Positions 42,202-53,619 of a stretch of 64,000 nt of DNA are shown here, in pieces. Source of the DNA: Imbricaverruca yamaguchii (taxonomy: Eukaryota; Arthropoda; Thecostraca; Neoverrucidae); assembly GCA_034440575.1 (NCBI GenBank), contig JAOTOL010001064.1, positions 1 through 64,000 of the forward strand, given 5' to 3'. The notes under the pieces were generated by a model that made no database searches, had not been told where the DNA came from, and worked only from the letters and a program-made list of their open reading frames with translations. The position numbers were made by a program, and so were the translations under genes. Position 1 is the stretch's first letter. Every line of letters starts with the position of its first letter.

Positions 42202-44055
42202 CTGCGGCGCATCTAGCGGTGCCAACGTTAACTACTACCCGCCAGTACAAACGTGGCCGACAGCAGGTAGCTCCACAGCGAGCGACTGTCCAGCGTGCGC
42301 CCGATGTACTCAGTGAATATCGCTTTCGCCTACAGTGCTGCGTGCACCATCGATTTTTACATGTGATGTTCACCGTCCGCGACCTGCGCGTCGCCTGTTC
42401 GTCGCTGCAATGTACTCTCGCCAAGTGCAATGTCTCTCCAGTGCGCACGCAGTGCGTGCGTCGGCCAAAGTCCGGAACGCCGGCAAGTTCGCGTTGTGAT
42501 CCTCAATATGATTGTGGTCTTTCATGCGTGATCACGTTGCCTCGAGCTTTCCGTCGAAGCGTTTTGTGATACTGCAAGTGCGAATAGTGGATTTTGACGA
42601 TAGTGAGCGGATATCGTGTGCCCGAGGCCATGTAGTCAGCATCGCGCGAAAGTTCATATCCATCTGCATGCCAGAATATTTCCCATCGCAACCAAAGTCA
42701 ACGCTCAACTCCACCCATACTCTTGCTCACAAACGTGTTGCGCGCCCGCACCGTGGCTGGTGGCCTGCGGGTGTTCGGGCCTGTACAGTGTCTGTGGCTG
42801 TATTCGGCCTACACAGGGGCGGCCGGTGGCCGGCCTTCTGCATCTGTTGATGTGTCCATTGCCGGGCGCCGGCCAGTGCCAGGTTTTTGTCGCCGGTGTC
42901 GCCCCGGCGCGCACCGATAGTCTTATTATACCGGGTTTTTGCGGGTGCACGGGCTGGGCGAGGCCCGCACGAGGCGTGCCGGTTTGCCACGTGCAGCACG
43001 GGTCGGAGTTTCGGGCGCTGTGAATTGTGTGTGTGCGCGGAGTGAATGCACACGGGCGGCTGTCGCTTGTCCGCATGTGCAATACGGTGCACTGCTGTGG
43101 TGCTGCGGCGACGCGTCTGTCCAGTGCACGAGCTGGGCCGCAGCGGGGTGTCGTGCACGGCGCGTCCGTGTGGTCGCCAACACTTGGATACAATGTCTGT
43201 TGTACATACGTTCGATGAATACATCCACCACAGTTGTCTGTCTGTCGGCGTGCGGCGACGCACAGATCTGCGGCTCCAGTCCATGGACGGAGAAACACTG
43301 GGAGTTGGTCTGCTGGACCGGACTGAGCGCCTTGGGCGCACCAGATGACAGCATTTGAGGATTTTGTTGCGGACTATTTCAAAGAATGTCTAGTAACCAA
43401 GCACACATATTAGTGAAAGATGGCGAAGGAAGACCTTAAAGGAGGCCACGTAATTTTACAAACGTCGAATAACTTCCGTGGTACATCTTGCAACCCATCT
43501 CCGTTGTCAGGAGCAGCAGAAGCATGAAAGAAACATGTGTGTTCCTAAGGTCGCTTATAACTTTTGTGAGGATTGAACATGGTGACGGTGTGCTGGTGTC
43601 ATGTTGTCGCGCTCTTACTTCTCATGGACATTTTTCGCTTGCAAAATTATCTTGTTATTGCTTCATATCATTTTATCTCCAACTAAACAGACAAAAAGCT
43701 GCACACCTATATTTTCGTGTGTGTGCACTCAATTGGCCCTTTAAGGAACCGCCCGCCAATAGTACTCGTTGAGAATTGCTTAGGTTCGCGAATTCGGCGA
43801 ATGTGTAGCATCTCCCAACAGGAGAAATGCGACACCTACTATGGTAGGTATGCCTCCTACTTACTACCAGGGAGTCCAGTCATGGAGTTGCTTTAGCTAA
43901 GGCGTGTGGCTTTGGGCTGCTTTGAAGAACGCCCACAATCGAACTATAACTTGTGGTACCTAAATGATACACTATGGTTGATGCGCCATAGAATCCTAAC
44001 CCGAACTTCTGGTGCATTATTATTGGGCTTTTTTTATCGGCGAACAGCGCACTGG
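42202..44055. other. Kinase 3' flank; probably 3' UTR then intergenic
   Basis: GC-rich to about 43.35 kb with several overlapping short frames, none convincing. The composition turns AT-richer after that. A 3' UTR must begin here but its end cannot be placed because no canonical AATAAA is evident. Confidence 0.4.
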
Positions 44056-44059
44056 TTTG

Positions 44060-45480
44060 GCTGTGCCAGTGTTGGTGGGCAGGACGCCGGTCGACGGGTA
44101 CGTCAGCTTGTGCCGGTGTTGGTGGGCAGGACGTCAGCTTGAGTCGGTGTTGGTGAGCAGGACGTCTTGTGTCGGTGTTGGTGAGCAGGACGTCAGCGGT
44201 CGGTGTTGGTGGGGAGGACGTCAGCTTGTGTCGGTGTTGGTGGGCAGGACGTCAGCTTGTGTCGGTGTTGGTGGGCAGGACGTCAGCTTGTGCCGGTGTG
44301 GTGGGCGAGGCCGGTCGGCGGGTCGGTGTTGGTGGGCAGGACGTCAGCTTGTGTCGGTGTTGGTGAGCAGGACGTCAGCTTGTGCCGGTGTTGGTGGGCA
44401 GGACGTCAGCTTGAGTCGGTGTTGGTGAGCAGGACGTCAGCTTGTGTCGGTGTTGGTGGGCAGGACGTCAGCTTGTGTCGGTGTTGGTGGGCAGGACGTC
44501 AGCTTGTGTCGGTGTTGGTGGGCAGGAGTGTTGGTGGGAGGGACGTGTTGTTCGGTGTTGGTGGGCAGGACGTCAGCTTGTGTCGGTGTTGGTGGGAGGA
44601 CGTCAGTTGTGTCGGTGTTGGTGGCAGGACGTCAGCTTGTGTCGGTGTTGGTGGGCAGGACGTCAGCTTGTGTCGGTGTTGGTGGGCAGGACGTCAGCTT
44701 GTGTCGGTGTTGGTGGGCAGGACGTCAGCTTGTGCCGGTGTTGGTGGAGGCGTATTGTGGTGTTGGTGGGCAGGACGTCAGCTTGTGTCGGTGTTGGTGA
44801 GCAGGACGTCAGCTTGTGTCGGTGTTGGTGGGCAGGACGTCAGCTTGTGTCGGTGTTGGTGAGCAGGACGTCAGCTTGTGTCGGTGTTGGTGAGCAGGAC
44901 GTCAGCTTGTGTCGGTGTTGGTGGGCAGGACGTCAGCTTGTGTCGGTGTTGGTGAGCAGGACGCCAGCCGGCGGGGACGTCAGCTTGTGTCGGTGTTGGT
45001 GAGCAGGACGTCAGCTTGTGCCGGTGTTGGTGGGCAGGACGTCAGCTTGTGCCGGTGTTGGTGAGCAGGACGTCAGCTTGTGCCGGTGTTGGTGGGCAGG
45101 GTCAGCTTGTGTCGGTGTTGGGGCAGGACGTCAGCTTGTGCCGGTGTTGGTGAGCAGGACGTCAGCTTGTGTCGGTGTTGGTGAGCAGGACGTCAGCTTG
45201 TGTCGGTGTTGGTGAGCAGGACGTCAGCTTGTGCCGGTGTTGGTGGGCAGGACGTCAGCTTGTGCCGGTGTTGGTGAGCAGGACGTCAGCTTGTGTCGGT
45301 GTTGGTGGGCAGGACGTCAGCTTGTGTCGGTGTTGGTGGGCAGGACGTCAGCTTGTGTCGGTGTTGGTGGGCAGGACGTCAGCTTGTGTCGGTGTTGGTG
45401 GGCAGGACGTCAGCTTGTGTCGGTGTTGGTGGGCAGGACGTCAGCTTGTGTTGGTGTTGGTGAGCAGGACGCCGGTCGGA
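44060..45480. repeat. 31-bp minisatellite array, about 45 units
   Basis: Tandem 31-bp units composed of CTTGTGTCGGTGTTGGTG and (G/A)GCAGGACGTCAG. Variation is mostly GTGTCGG/GTGCCGG, GTGGGC/GTGAGC and occasional indels (near 44310, 44525, 44590, 44750, 44965, 45105). Because 31 is not a multiple of three and the unit lacks stops, all three plus frames run open for 65-220 codons with VGRTSACVGV-type text; these are artefacts. Each unit contains the palindrome GACGTC. Confidence 0.97.
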
Positions 45481-45567
45481 GGCGGTCGGTGCCGCTGCGG
45501 CGACACGGCGCCGGTCGGGATGACGCCCCCTGGGTGCCGCTGCGGACGGGGCACGCCCGGACAGGGC

Positions 45568-45608
45568 TGCATCCTGGGTATGTACTGCGTGCTGAAGTCA
45601 GTGCTGGT
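45568..45608 (-). repeat. Stray 40-bp piece of the I-like LINE 3' UTR
   Basis: GCATCCTGGGTATGTACTGC and the following 20 bases match 46144-46183 with one or two differences. The latter lies inside the minus-strand LINE copy, so this is a detached fragment of the same element just after the 31-bp array. Confidence 0.8.
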
Positions 45609-45610
45609 AC

Positions 45611-45645
45611 TAGACGGCCGGCGACAGGGGATCGCCGGCCGTCTA
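45611..45645. repeat. Perfect hairpin, 14-bp arms
   Basis: TAGACGGCCGGCGA (45611-45624), loop CAGGGGA, TCGCCGGCCGTCTA (45632-45645). It follows the stray LINE fragment and is followed by three CTCCCTGTA units. Confidence 0.95.
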
Positions 45646-45689
45646 CCTGGCGCTGTGCTCCCTGTACTCCCTGTACTCCCTGTACTTGG

Positions 45690-46530
45690 AGTGACAAGAA
45701 ACTTGATTTTGCCAGGGTACAGGCATTAGCCTACTCTTGTCCAAGAACACTTGCGGAACACCCTTGCCTTGCGGGCAAGGAGGCATTTATCCACACCGTC
45801 TATTACGCGGCCGCCGAGTGTTAGCTGCTTGTAGAGGTCTAAGCGTGTCATACATAGTCATCAGTGGGGTTGGCACGGTGTTTGGCAATTGGGGTCACAT
45901 TCGTCCACTGCACCCCTGGGTAGCCGCTTTGCGCTATGCGTTGCAGGGGAATTCGGCTCATCCCCGTTCGAGTTCTATGCTAAGTACTCGTTTTATGCTA
46001 TGTTAATTTTTTTTTCTGAAGCAAGCCGGCCCATCTACGTCCGACGGCACCGCTAGGTAACCATTTATTTCCAATGAAAAAGCAAACAGGCTAATGTACG
46101 TCCGACCTCATTCGGGGATGGCCATTCACGTGGTTCCTTCTAGTGCATCCTGGGTATGTACTGCGTGCTGATGTCAGTGCTGGCGGTGTGGTGCCTACAG
46201 TGCGCCTGCTAGTTTTGTGGCGTATAGGTGTCCAAACAACAATTGAAGGAGTTCTGGGTGCTTGTCACCCGGAAGCGATGGAAGTGACAGGTACTTCCTT
46301 CTTTTTGGAAAAAAGCCTTAAATGATTGTCTTTGGCGTGAAAGCTACCACAGTCTTGGAGGATGTAGCCTATGCTTAATGTAGTGCAGCAGGTGTTGCAG
46401 TGAGGTGTTGTATATTGATCATCTAGTTCAGGTTGTACTAGTTTAGTGCAATCAATTCTAAGTCTAATAAGGATGACATCATTTTGCCGGTTGCTGCACT
46501 TCATGAAGTCGGATGGACAGGCCAATTGAC
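45690..46530 (-). pseudogene. I-like LINE, minus-strand copy (ORF C-terminus and 3' UTR)
   Basis: From 46525 downward the minus strand reads YTTPHCNTCCTTLSIGYILQ then DCGSFHAKD, matching HCDTCNTTLSIGRILLDC of the plus copy at 56950. The ACAAAACTAGCAGGCGCACTGTAG-type ORF end and the 3' UTR align with 57130-57670, including GCCATCCCCG, GACGTAGATGGGCCGGCTTGC and AAGAGTAGGCTAATGCC..CCCTGGCAAAATCAA. The upstream RT and RNase H are absent, a typical 5' truncation. Confidence 0.8.
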
Positions 46531-46905
46531 CTTTTTCATCGCCAAAGCTGCCTCGAAAACCATTTCTGTCTAATATACTTGCATAAGCCCAATGGTCAAG
46601 CTGAAACCTGACGGTGGAACCAAATCAATGATGGGGAGAGGTCAAATAAATGATTGATGGGTCCAGTGTCCCCTTAGCATAACATGGCACTCCTGTTGCA
46701 ACTTTATGTGTGAGTTTGGGAGTGGACAGGTAATTACTGGATTGCTAAAAAGTGACAAACGGACGGACGGTGACAAACGAACGGACGGAAAAAGTGACAA
46801 ACGGACGGGGCGGATGGCCATGACCGAACGAAAGCGGCCTGATGAAGTCGGGAGAGCGCTCTGAAAATTATCCAATAACACCGGACGAAGCAGGCAAATC
46901 CGCAC
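46531..46905. other. Intergenic; short GACGGACGG-type tandem repeat
   Basis: AAAGTGACAAACGGACGG and close variants occur about three times at 46750-46812. Nothing else is seen. Confidence 0.5.
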
Positions 46906-46907
46906 GG

Positions 46908-47495
46908 TCACCGATATGGATTATCGACTGTCGGATACAGCGCATGTGGCAGTGGATAATCATGCTGCCCCGCTCCCACCGGTTGGGGATGGATGGCGAG
47001 GAGGCAGCAGCAGAGGCTGAGTTGGTGGATATCAAGTGTCAGGAGGCTAAAGACGCGGTCCAAGGCCAAGAGCAATGCGCGTGTCATCCATTCCGGACTC
47101 GGCTCGTCCCAGGTCGGCATGTGCTCGTTTTTCATCATCGTGTTCGGTGGCGATCGCTCCTCATCTACTATCATCGTCCATCTGTCAATGGCCCAATTAG
47201 CCACTCGGCCATTCGCTTGTGTGACGGTGGCACTCGTCCAATATTGGTTAGTGGATACCGTAGGCATGCGGACACCCGCGTTCGCAGGCTCGCCCGAGGT
47301 ATCGATGCTGCCACCTATGGAGGAAACCGGGAACTGCGGCTGAGAATCGACGAATGTTATGTCTCCTCGTTCAGCTAAACCATTGCAGCAAACAGTTGCA
47401 AAGCTGGCGAATACAATAGATACACAGCTGGTGCAAACATGAAGGTAAAAACCGAGGGGGTGGGAGTGGGGGTGGGGGTAGAGCGGCAAAGTCAT
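46908..47495 (-). other. Unrecognised 195-codon minus-strand open frame
   Basis: Begins MTLPLYPHPHSHPLGFYLHV and reads on with mixed composition (QFPVSSIGGSIDTSGEPANA, WAIDRWTMIVDEERSPPNTM). The plus strand is also open in two frames (178 and 116 codons), so the coding strand is uncertain. No domain is recognised. Possibly an old transposon ORF or a nested exon. Confidence 0.25.
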
Positions 47496-47757
47496 TGCTG
47501 AGTAAAATACCAGTCATTGTTGTTAAGTTCGATGTGCAACAATGCATAGGGACATAGCGTTATGCATGAGATGTCGACTTTTCCTAAAATTGTACTATGA
47601 GTTTCTGATTCGATGTTCTATTGAAAGTGGTGCATTAAAATTCCGACACATACGAATACATCGAAGTGCACTCAGAAATCGGCGATCGTAAGAAATAGCA
47701 GAAACAGTGATCATGTAGCAACTTATTAAGCGTGGATGAGAGGATTCTTCATCTTAC

Positions 47758-47832
<75 letters not shown>

Positions 47833-48750
47833 TGTACATGCTCTACACTGCTTAATATTTATTGCTTTTGACCAACTGCAAAGCAACTTCCTATTGAGGC
47901 AAATGGCTGAGAATAGGAGGGTGCAGCATAAAATAGCGCAACATAGACATGTGCGGATTAATTTTAATTCAAGTGATCGTGATTAGGCGAACACTTAATG
48001 GAGAACACGACATGCTCGGAAATTGGAAGGATATCACAGGGTGTCGTGTCAACATGAAAAAGTTAATCTCAGTGCCATGATAATCTTCTCTTTAACGCCC
48101 TTTGCCCCTCGCCGTCCGGAAAAAATCACTTTTGTCGGCCTGAGGAGGGGATGGGGGTGAGCAGGAGAATAACGGGAGGTGAGCTCTTCTCCTAGCTTCT
48201 CCTAAATCTTCCAATATGCGTATGCTTGGATGAAATGCAGAACACCAATTGAAAGCTCTGGTCATGGCAAACCTGGAGCATGCCACATACCTGCATATTT
48301 ACTAATGAAGTCACCAGAGGTCTTGTTAGGTCGATATATGAACCCTGAGTTTATGAACAATAAGATATATGAAACACAAGTACCTGGAACAGATTCAAAA
48401 GGACAAAACTTTTTTTTTCAACGTTTCAACGTTGTTTTGCAATTATTTACATAGATGAAAGCATTTATGTTGCTCATAGTAAAAAGGGCTTAAGATAAAA
48501 TAGGTCAGGTGAGGTCTGAATTAGGCTTCAACACAAGCTTCCAAACTATGCATTTTGTGGAATAAAAATGTCATATAACCAATATAACCTCAGGAAGCCA
48601 ATATAACCTCAGGCTCATATGTCATTTTATTTCTCCATTTTCGGCCATGCTAGGGCCACTAAAGTTCAGAATAGGTCAATCTAGTAACATTACCTTTATC
48701 TTCTTTCGATATTTATCTGCAAATATGAATAAATATGTATCAGGCCCTTC
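47496..48750. other. Intergenic with TG microsatellite
   Basis: (TG)n of about 32 units at 47761-47827. A short duplication CAATATAACCTCAGG occurs at 48580-48612. No gene seen. Confidence 0.6.
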
Positions 48751-48752
48751 CA

Positions 48753-49133
48753 TCATTTTATCATGCACCAACTGTTGCATGGTCTTCTCGGTTTACACCA
48801 AGAAGACATGGTTCGGTTGTCACCGCATTTGTCCAGAGGTGACTCCTTGAAGGTGGTGAAGCCTGGTGCATTTACTATAGTGAGACGAAACCATCTGAGT
48901 GTTCGACCATCTGTGTCGTTAACTTGAGGCGGGGAGGAAAATCGATGGTTTTTGCAGGAAGCACTGAAGTGAACGGAATCATCCTTGATGCTTCCGTTCA
49001 CTTCAGCCCTGCTGCACAGCTTCCAATCACCCTTGGACACCGTTTCGTTATTGTCATCATCAAGGTAATACTGAACTGTGTCGTTAACTTGGGGCGGGGA
49101 GGGGACGGGAGCAGGCGCGGCACCCAACCCCAC
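48753..49133 (-). other. Unrecognised minus-strand open frame with internal hairpin
   Basis: An open frame of 126 codons with hydrophilic, protein-like text (VNDTVQYYLDDDNNETVSKG, SRAEVNGSIKDDSVHFSAS). The frame contains the 15-bp perfect hairpin at 48964-49006 and is flanked by two copies of CTGTGTCGTTAACTTG(A/G)GGCGGGGAGG (about 48910 and 49075), so the VNDT segment is duplicated. No domain recognised. Confidence 0.22.
48964..49006. repeat. Perfect hairpin, 15-bp arms
   Basis: CTGAAGTGAACGGAA (48964-48978) and TTCCGTTCACTTCAG (48992-49006); the 13-nt loop itself contains CATC..GATG that can pair. Confidence 0.95.
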
Positions 49134-50285
49134 AAAGCTCTGCCGCCTCTAGCCTTAGCCTTTAACATAGCATGTCGTGTTGTTCTATCGATAGGTATAT
49201 GTATATGTCAATAGGCACCTGCAATTGTATCGATGACCTGACCTCAGGTCACGTAACCTAACTGGACCCATCGGGGTTATCCCACGTATCACTGTAGCCG
49301 TCTCGATGTGACGAACACAATAGCATTGAGTTCAACTGTTTAGCTCATTTATGGATACAGTTTTAGCCAGAAATAAAGTTGTGACCGCAGAACCAATGAC
49401 CTCGAACGCCTAATGTCAATGTCACCTTATGACATGATAGCAGTATAACAGGCACCAACCAACAGGTTTCGTCGTCGGGAGCCACTCTGGACCATTTCGA
49501 AACCGTATGCCAAATAGATGCGAAGCTATCGACGGACAGGGGGCCCAACCAGCGTGATGTGTCAGCATTTGTGCGATGTCCAACAGTACTTTTTACATGT
49601 CGAACCCCACGTTTTTAATTTATTTATTTGAAATGGCCTGAATGGGGTCCAAATCATCATCAGACGAAAGTTATAATTTCAGCAGCGAAAAGTTCAAGGT
49701 CACGCCGTAAAAGCTAGGTTACGAGGTCACATGACCTAATCAATTGACAATCGAAAATCTGAGATAGTCAACTTATTACTTGATTAATTCCAATTCAACC
49801 AAAAAAAAGTTCAACGAAATAGCTCTCTTAGCCTCGGAGTCATTGGTCGTCAAATTTAGACCTCCTCACTGACCTTGGAAAATTTTCCAAGAATGTATCT
49901 TGGGAAACATTTCTTGATATTTTTTTTCCATCATAAATTAATTGTTCGCCCTTGAAAACCCCGGTACACAACTTTTCAAGAAAATAAAAAATGGTCGGAC
50001 GGCACCCACCGGTTGAGTTACCATGGAATTCCTCCACTACTCCGATTAGTGGCACTTTGAATATTTTGGAACATTACTTCTTTGACCTGCTCCAGGTCAG
50101 TGACTTTTCACGACCTGAACTTGAAATGTTGCCAAGCCATGCATATCAGATGCGTAGTAGGTTACTGGGAATTTAGTGTCTGCGTTTACTGTTTCTGCCG
50201 CTATCGCGGAACAACATGAGGTGGGATGTGGCCCCGCGCCTTCGGGCTTCGGCCCGTTTTCTCGAGCAGAAGTGGTAGGCGGTGT
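49134..50285. other. No gene recognised; AGGTCA-type palindrome
   Basis: TGACCTCAGGTCACGTAACC near 49237 holds the palindrome TGACCTCAGGTCA. Several further GGTCA/TGACC half-sites are seen around 49700-49735. No coding evidence. Confidence 0.4.
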
Positions 50286-50500
50286 AGTCAAGAGGTAGTT
50301 AGGTGGTGCAGTCATAAATCGGTGGGCCGCTGAAGCAGAGTATCGGTGGGGTGGTGGAGTCGAGGGTCGGAGTGCTGATGGAGTCGAGGGTCGGAGGGGC
50401 GTTGAGGAGGCAGGTGTGTCGGACTCCGGGAGCCGGCTGCTGGTGGGATGATAGAGCGAGTGTGAGTCGGTGTTGGAGTGTGTGTGGGTTTAGGTGTAGA
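50286..50500. repeat. Degenerate tandem repeat (GTCGGNG / GTGGAGTCGAGGGTCGG)
   Basis: Units such as GTGGAGTCGAGGGTCGGAG and ATGGAGTCGAGGGTCGGAG recur near 50350-50400, continuing in a G/T-rich strand-biased tract to about 50680. Confidence 0.65.
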
Positions 50501-50728
50501 GGAGAGCACCGCTGCATAGCTGCGCCCAGGGGTACGTGTGTGTGTGTGAGTGAATATTGCCAGCCTGCCACCGTGTGGTGATATCGGCTGGTTGGGTACG
50601 TGCGTCGCTGGAGGGTGCGGTTGTGGAGGCGGGGAAGTTAGTGGTGGAGGTGGTGTTTCCCAAGTGTTGTCGTGTGTGGCATGCCGTGAGGTGCCGCATG
50701 CCGACACACCTCCCTCAAGTATGCCTAC

Positions 50729-51078
50729 TTGGGGGAAAGTGACCTGCACAGCGGCTGTATCGTGGTGCTGGCGACGCGCATGCGCCTTCGCCGTGACCAT
50801 GACCAAGACGGCGGCGGCACCGTAGTGGTAGAGGCACGTCGAGGCGTACCTAGTGTACCTCGTCGTGTATGTGCACGTGTGATGGCAGCTGCAGTGCGTA
50901 ACGACAGCACCGTTGGCTCCTTCACAGTCCGGTGGGAGTTTGTGCGCATGCGCACGCACCCGTTACCATCGCGCCGTGGTGATCGGGTCGATACGGTCGT
51001 CGGGCGCATCGAGCTCATAGCTAAAAACCTGCACTATGTGGATCCACAGCACTTGTCGGCCAATCACAGGGCAGCTCA
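50729..51078 (+). other. Candidate exon with good splice donor
   Basis: An open plus-strand frame ends at a strong donor GCTCAG|GTGAGT (51079). Its second half reads VRNDSTVGSFTVRWEFVRMR and DTVVGRIELIAKNLHYVDPQ, fairly protein-like. No domain is recognised, no partner exon was found, and a minus-strand frame is also open, so this is tentative. Confidence 0.25.
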
Positions 51079-52663
51079 GGTGAGTGTTGGCTGTTTTGAG
51101 GTGTGCACGTGTTAGATGTCCAATCCAGTACTGCTGTCCCTCCGCACGCCACGAACAGCTGTTAGTCGGCAGATGGCCTCCTGCCACAGGAGAATCTGTC
51201 CGCCATTTACCTTTTGATTGAGTCAACGTAGACAGATGCGGTGTTCGTCGCTGGATAGAGACATCCTTCTACTGTACTAACCGTCGCCAATTCTCCATCT
51301 CTTGCATATAACTTCTCCCCTCTAATTTGAAAACGGCGGTTGGGTTTTGCGCTACGGCCGCCAGGCTATCCAGGTTCTTGGTCCCTCATTTTTCCTTCGG
51401 ACCCAATTTTCATTTTTGGAGCCCACATGTGACGTCGTTCGAAAGCACGCATTGTGACACGTCAAATAACACCACACATGTGGAGGTTGTAGTTCAAGAG
51501 AATCCACCAGGAGAGCGGAACGTTTTATCGAGGTCAAAACAAAATTTGGAACAGCTCGAAAACTAATGGAGCCAACTATAACATCAGAACTTACTCGAGA
51601 TTAAGAATGAAACGGGTTGTCGATTGGTGCACACAAATCGGACTGGTGGTGTTCGATCCGTAGAGCTAATGCTGTTGGTGACGTAGCAGGTTTGCCTGGA
51701 GCAGAGGCGCAGGCAAGGGAGGGGCTCGAGCATCCAAAAGTTATCTAGATCAAGCAAGACATTCTGAGTTTTTCACCATGCAAATGGTGATGCAAATGGT
51801 TCCATCCGGGGGCGCAAAAATAGGCTTTTCGACCATGGGTGAATAGATGTATTCCGTTATGGATGGATGCCTATGCATCCCTGATGACAAGCGTCAGAAC
51901 CTATGGGAAATCACCCCCGAGGTTTTTCAGGGTCTGTTGCAATTACTATAAAAACAAAAATATGTGTGCGACCCTTCCCCAATGCTTATTGCTCTGTCTG
52001 GGTGAGATGCGGGAGGGGAACACGTGAAGCATACATTCCCCGTGGGAATGTGGAACACATGTTCCTCCAGGAAGGCTCGAGCGTTAATCAATTTTCATGT
52101 TTTGAAGAAAGAAACACATGTTCCTCCTTGTCAACAAATTTTCCTCCGAAATCCCCATTGGGATTTTCGCAGTGGCGCCCCTCACACGAAATAGCACCAC
52201 ATCTAGACGATTGCACTCTCATGAAAATGTTGGTCGGCTTCTGGGAGAAGGTGTAACATTGTGTTATTTATTTTGAAGGGGGCGGGGGTGGAGCATGATG
52301 TTTTTGATTTGTGATGACATTTTTATTCGGAGAGGGGCGTTATCGGCTGAAAAATATCTTATGGATCGCGAGGTGCAATCTTGAACGTTATGGAATAACA
52401 TTCCTTCAAAACCGCAATGATCATGATTATTCGGCCTGGCTACAGAGGTGAAGTCTATAATTTTCGCGGAATATGTGGCAAATTGATCATTGGAAAGACC
52501 AGTTCCCCCTTAGAGCATGCAAAGTGACACCCTGGTTTGAGGTGATGCCTTTCACTAGTCATTCATTCTGTATCGCTTCCCATCTCGTGTCCTTTTTGCC
52601 GATAACATTCACTATATGATTGACATCGGCAGCGAAAACCATTCTCATGTAGAATCCGAAATA
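51079..52663. other. No gene recognised
   Basis: AT-leaning sequence with short frames only. A few internal echoes (GAACACATGTTCCTCC / AAACACATGTTCCTCC near 52055 and 52110) suggest small duplications. Confidence 0.4.
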
Positions 52664-52703
52664 TATGATGACGACGACGATGATGATGATGATGATGATG
52701 ATG
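52664..52703. repeat. (GAY)n trinucleotide microsatellite
   Basis: GATGACGACGACGATGATGA and further GAT units, immediately before R2 copy 2. Confidence 0.95.
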
Positions 52704-52713
52704 GTGTCTATCA

Positions 52714-53400
52714 ACCCGTCCCGTCCGGGGGGTCTTCAACCACCCCCTCAGGGTTTTGGCGGATAGCGGACGAACTGCGCGCGGCAGCGCACCCAAATTT
52801 GGCATACCTTTTCCCACATCAATTTGACATGGTGATTCAAATTTTTTAGGTCAGGTCATCTAGGGTCAACGAGTTAGTCAAGGTCAAGTGAGGTCACCTC
52901 CCAAAAAAGTTAAACCAGTCGTTACGCTTTAACGGATACAGATATGTTAATGAAACTTTCAGCGTTTGCTTATCTTCAGGGATGCAACAAAACGTATCAG
53001 TTTAATTTTTTTTTCGTTTTTGACTACATATAAATATTGCGTAATTGCAAATTGCAGTTCAAATAGAGGATTCTGGCTAAAGTAAGCATTTTGTATTGGG
53101 GTAAGTTGGCTTCCAACAACGTTTCTCGGCCTGCTTTACCCATCGAAAAAGGAAAATTAAAGAAAACTTGAAAACACAAAATTTTGAAATTTCAAAAAAA
53201 TGTTTGGGGGCCAAAAAAATTATAGCCCTGGTCGACTTCGCTGTCCTTTTCTCATTCCAAATAAATTTTGTTTTTTCGTATCTCCCAAAAATGAACTTCC
53301 CAGAGTCAAAAACATAATGTAAGTCGTGAAGTCGTGAAAATCTAGCTCCCCTGGTGACGTCACTTTTGAGGGGAAATTGTTTTGGATGGTGGACCCGGAC
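52714..53400. repeat. Repeat R2, copy 2
   Basis: Collinear with 1680-2375 in the same orientation. The AGGTCA-rich block (52852-52895, TTAGGTCAGGTCATCTAGGG and AGTCAAGGTCAAGTGAGGTC) and the CCTGGTGACGTCACTTTTG end block are conserved. Copies differ by small indels, so both are old. Confidence 0.8.
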
Positions 53401-53619
53401 CCTCCTCGTCGAGCGCTTTCCGATGACACCGCTTTCGTTTTCGTGCGATGCTTAGTTTGGATTTTAGAGGGGGGTTTTCAACCCCCCCCCCCCGAGACGG
53501 GGTGGGAGGATTTGACCGGAAAGACGGCGCGGGTTAATGTGGCTGGCAATGAGATACCCATGTCTTCTCAATGGACAGCCTCGCACTGTGAGAAGCGACA
53601 ACGTATTTGTTCCTGCGAG

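Noticed and set aside
41313..42225. 252- and 237-codon minus-strand frames opposite kinase exon 10
   Set aside because: Shadows of a GC-rich coding exon; the plus-strand frame continues the kinase in phase.
44060..45480. CRISPR-like regular spacing
   Set aside because: Units are contiguous 31-bp tandem copies without unique spacers, in a eukaryotic intergenic region.
44012..45824. Several 120-220-codon Val/Gly/Arg/Cys-rich open frames on the plus strand
   Set aside because: They are translations of the 31-bp minisatellite in all three frames; a stop-free unit whose length is not a multiple of three keeps every frame open.
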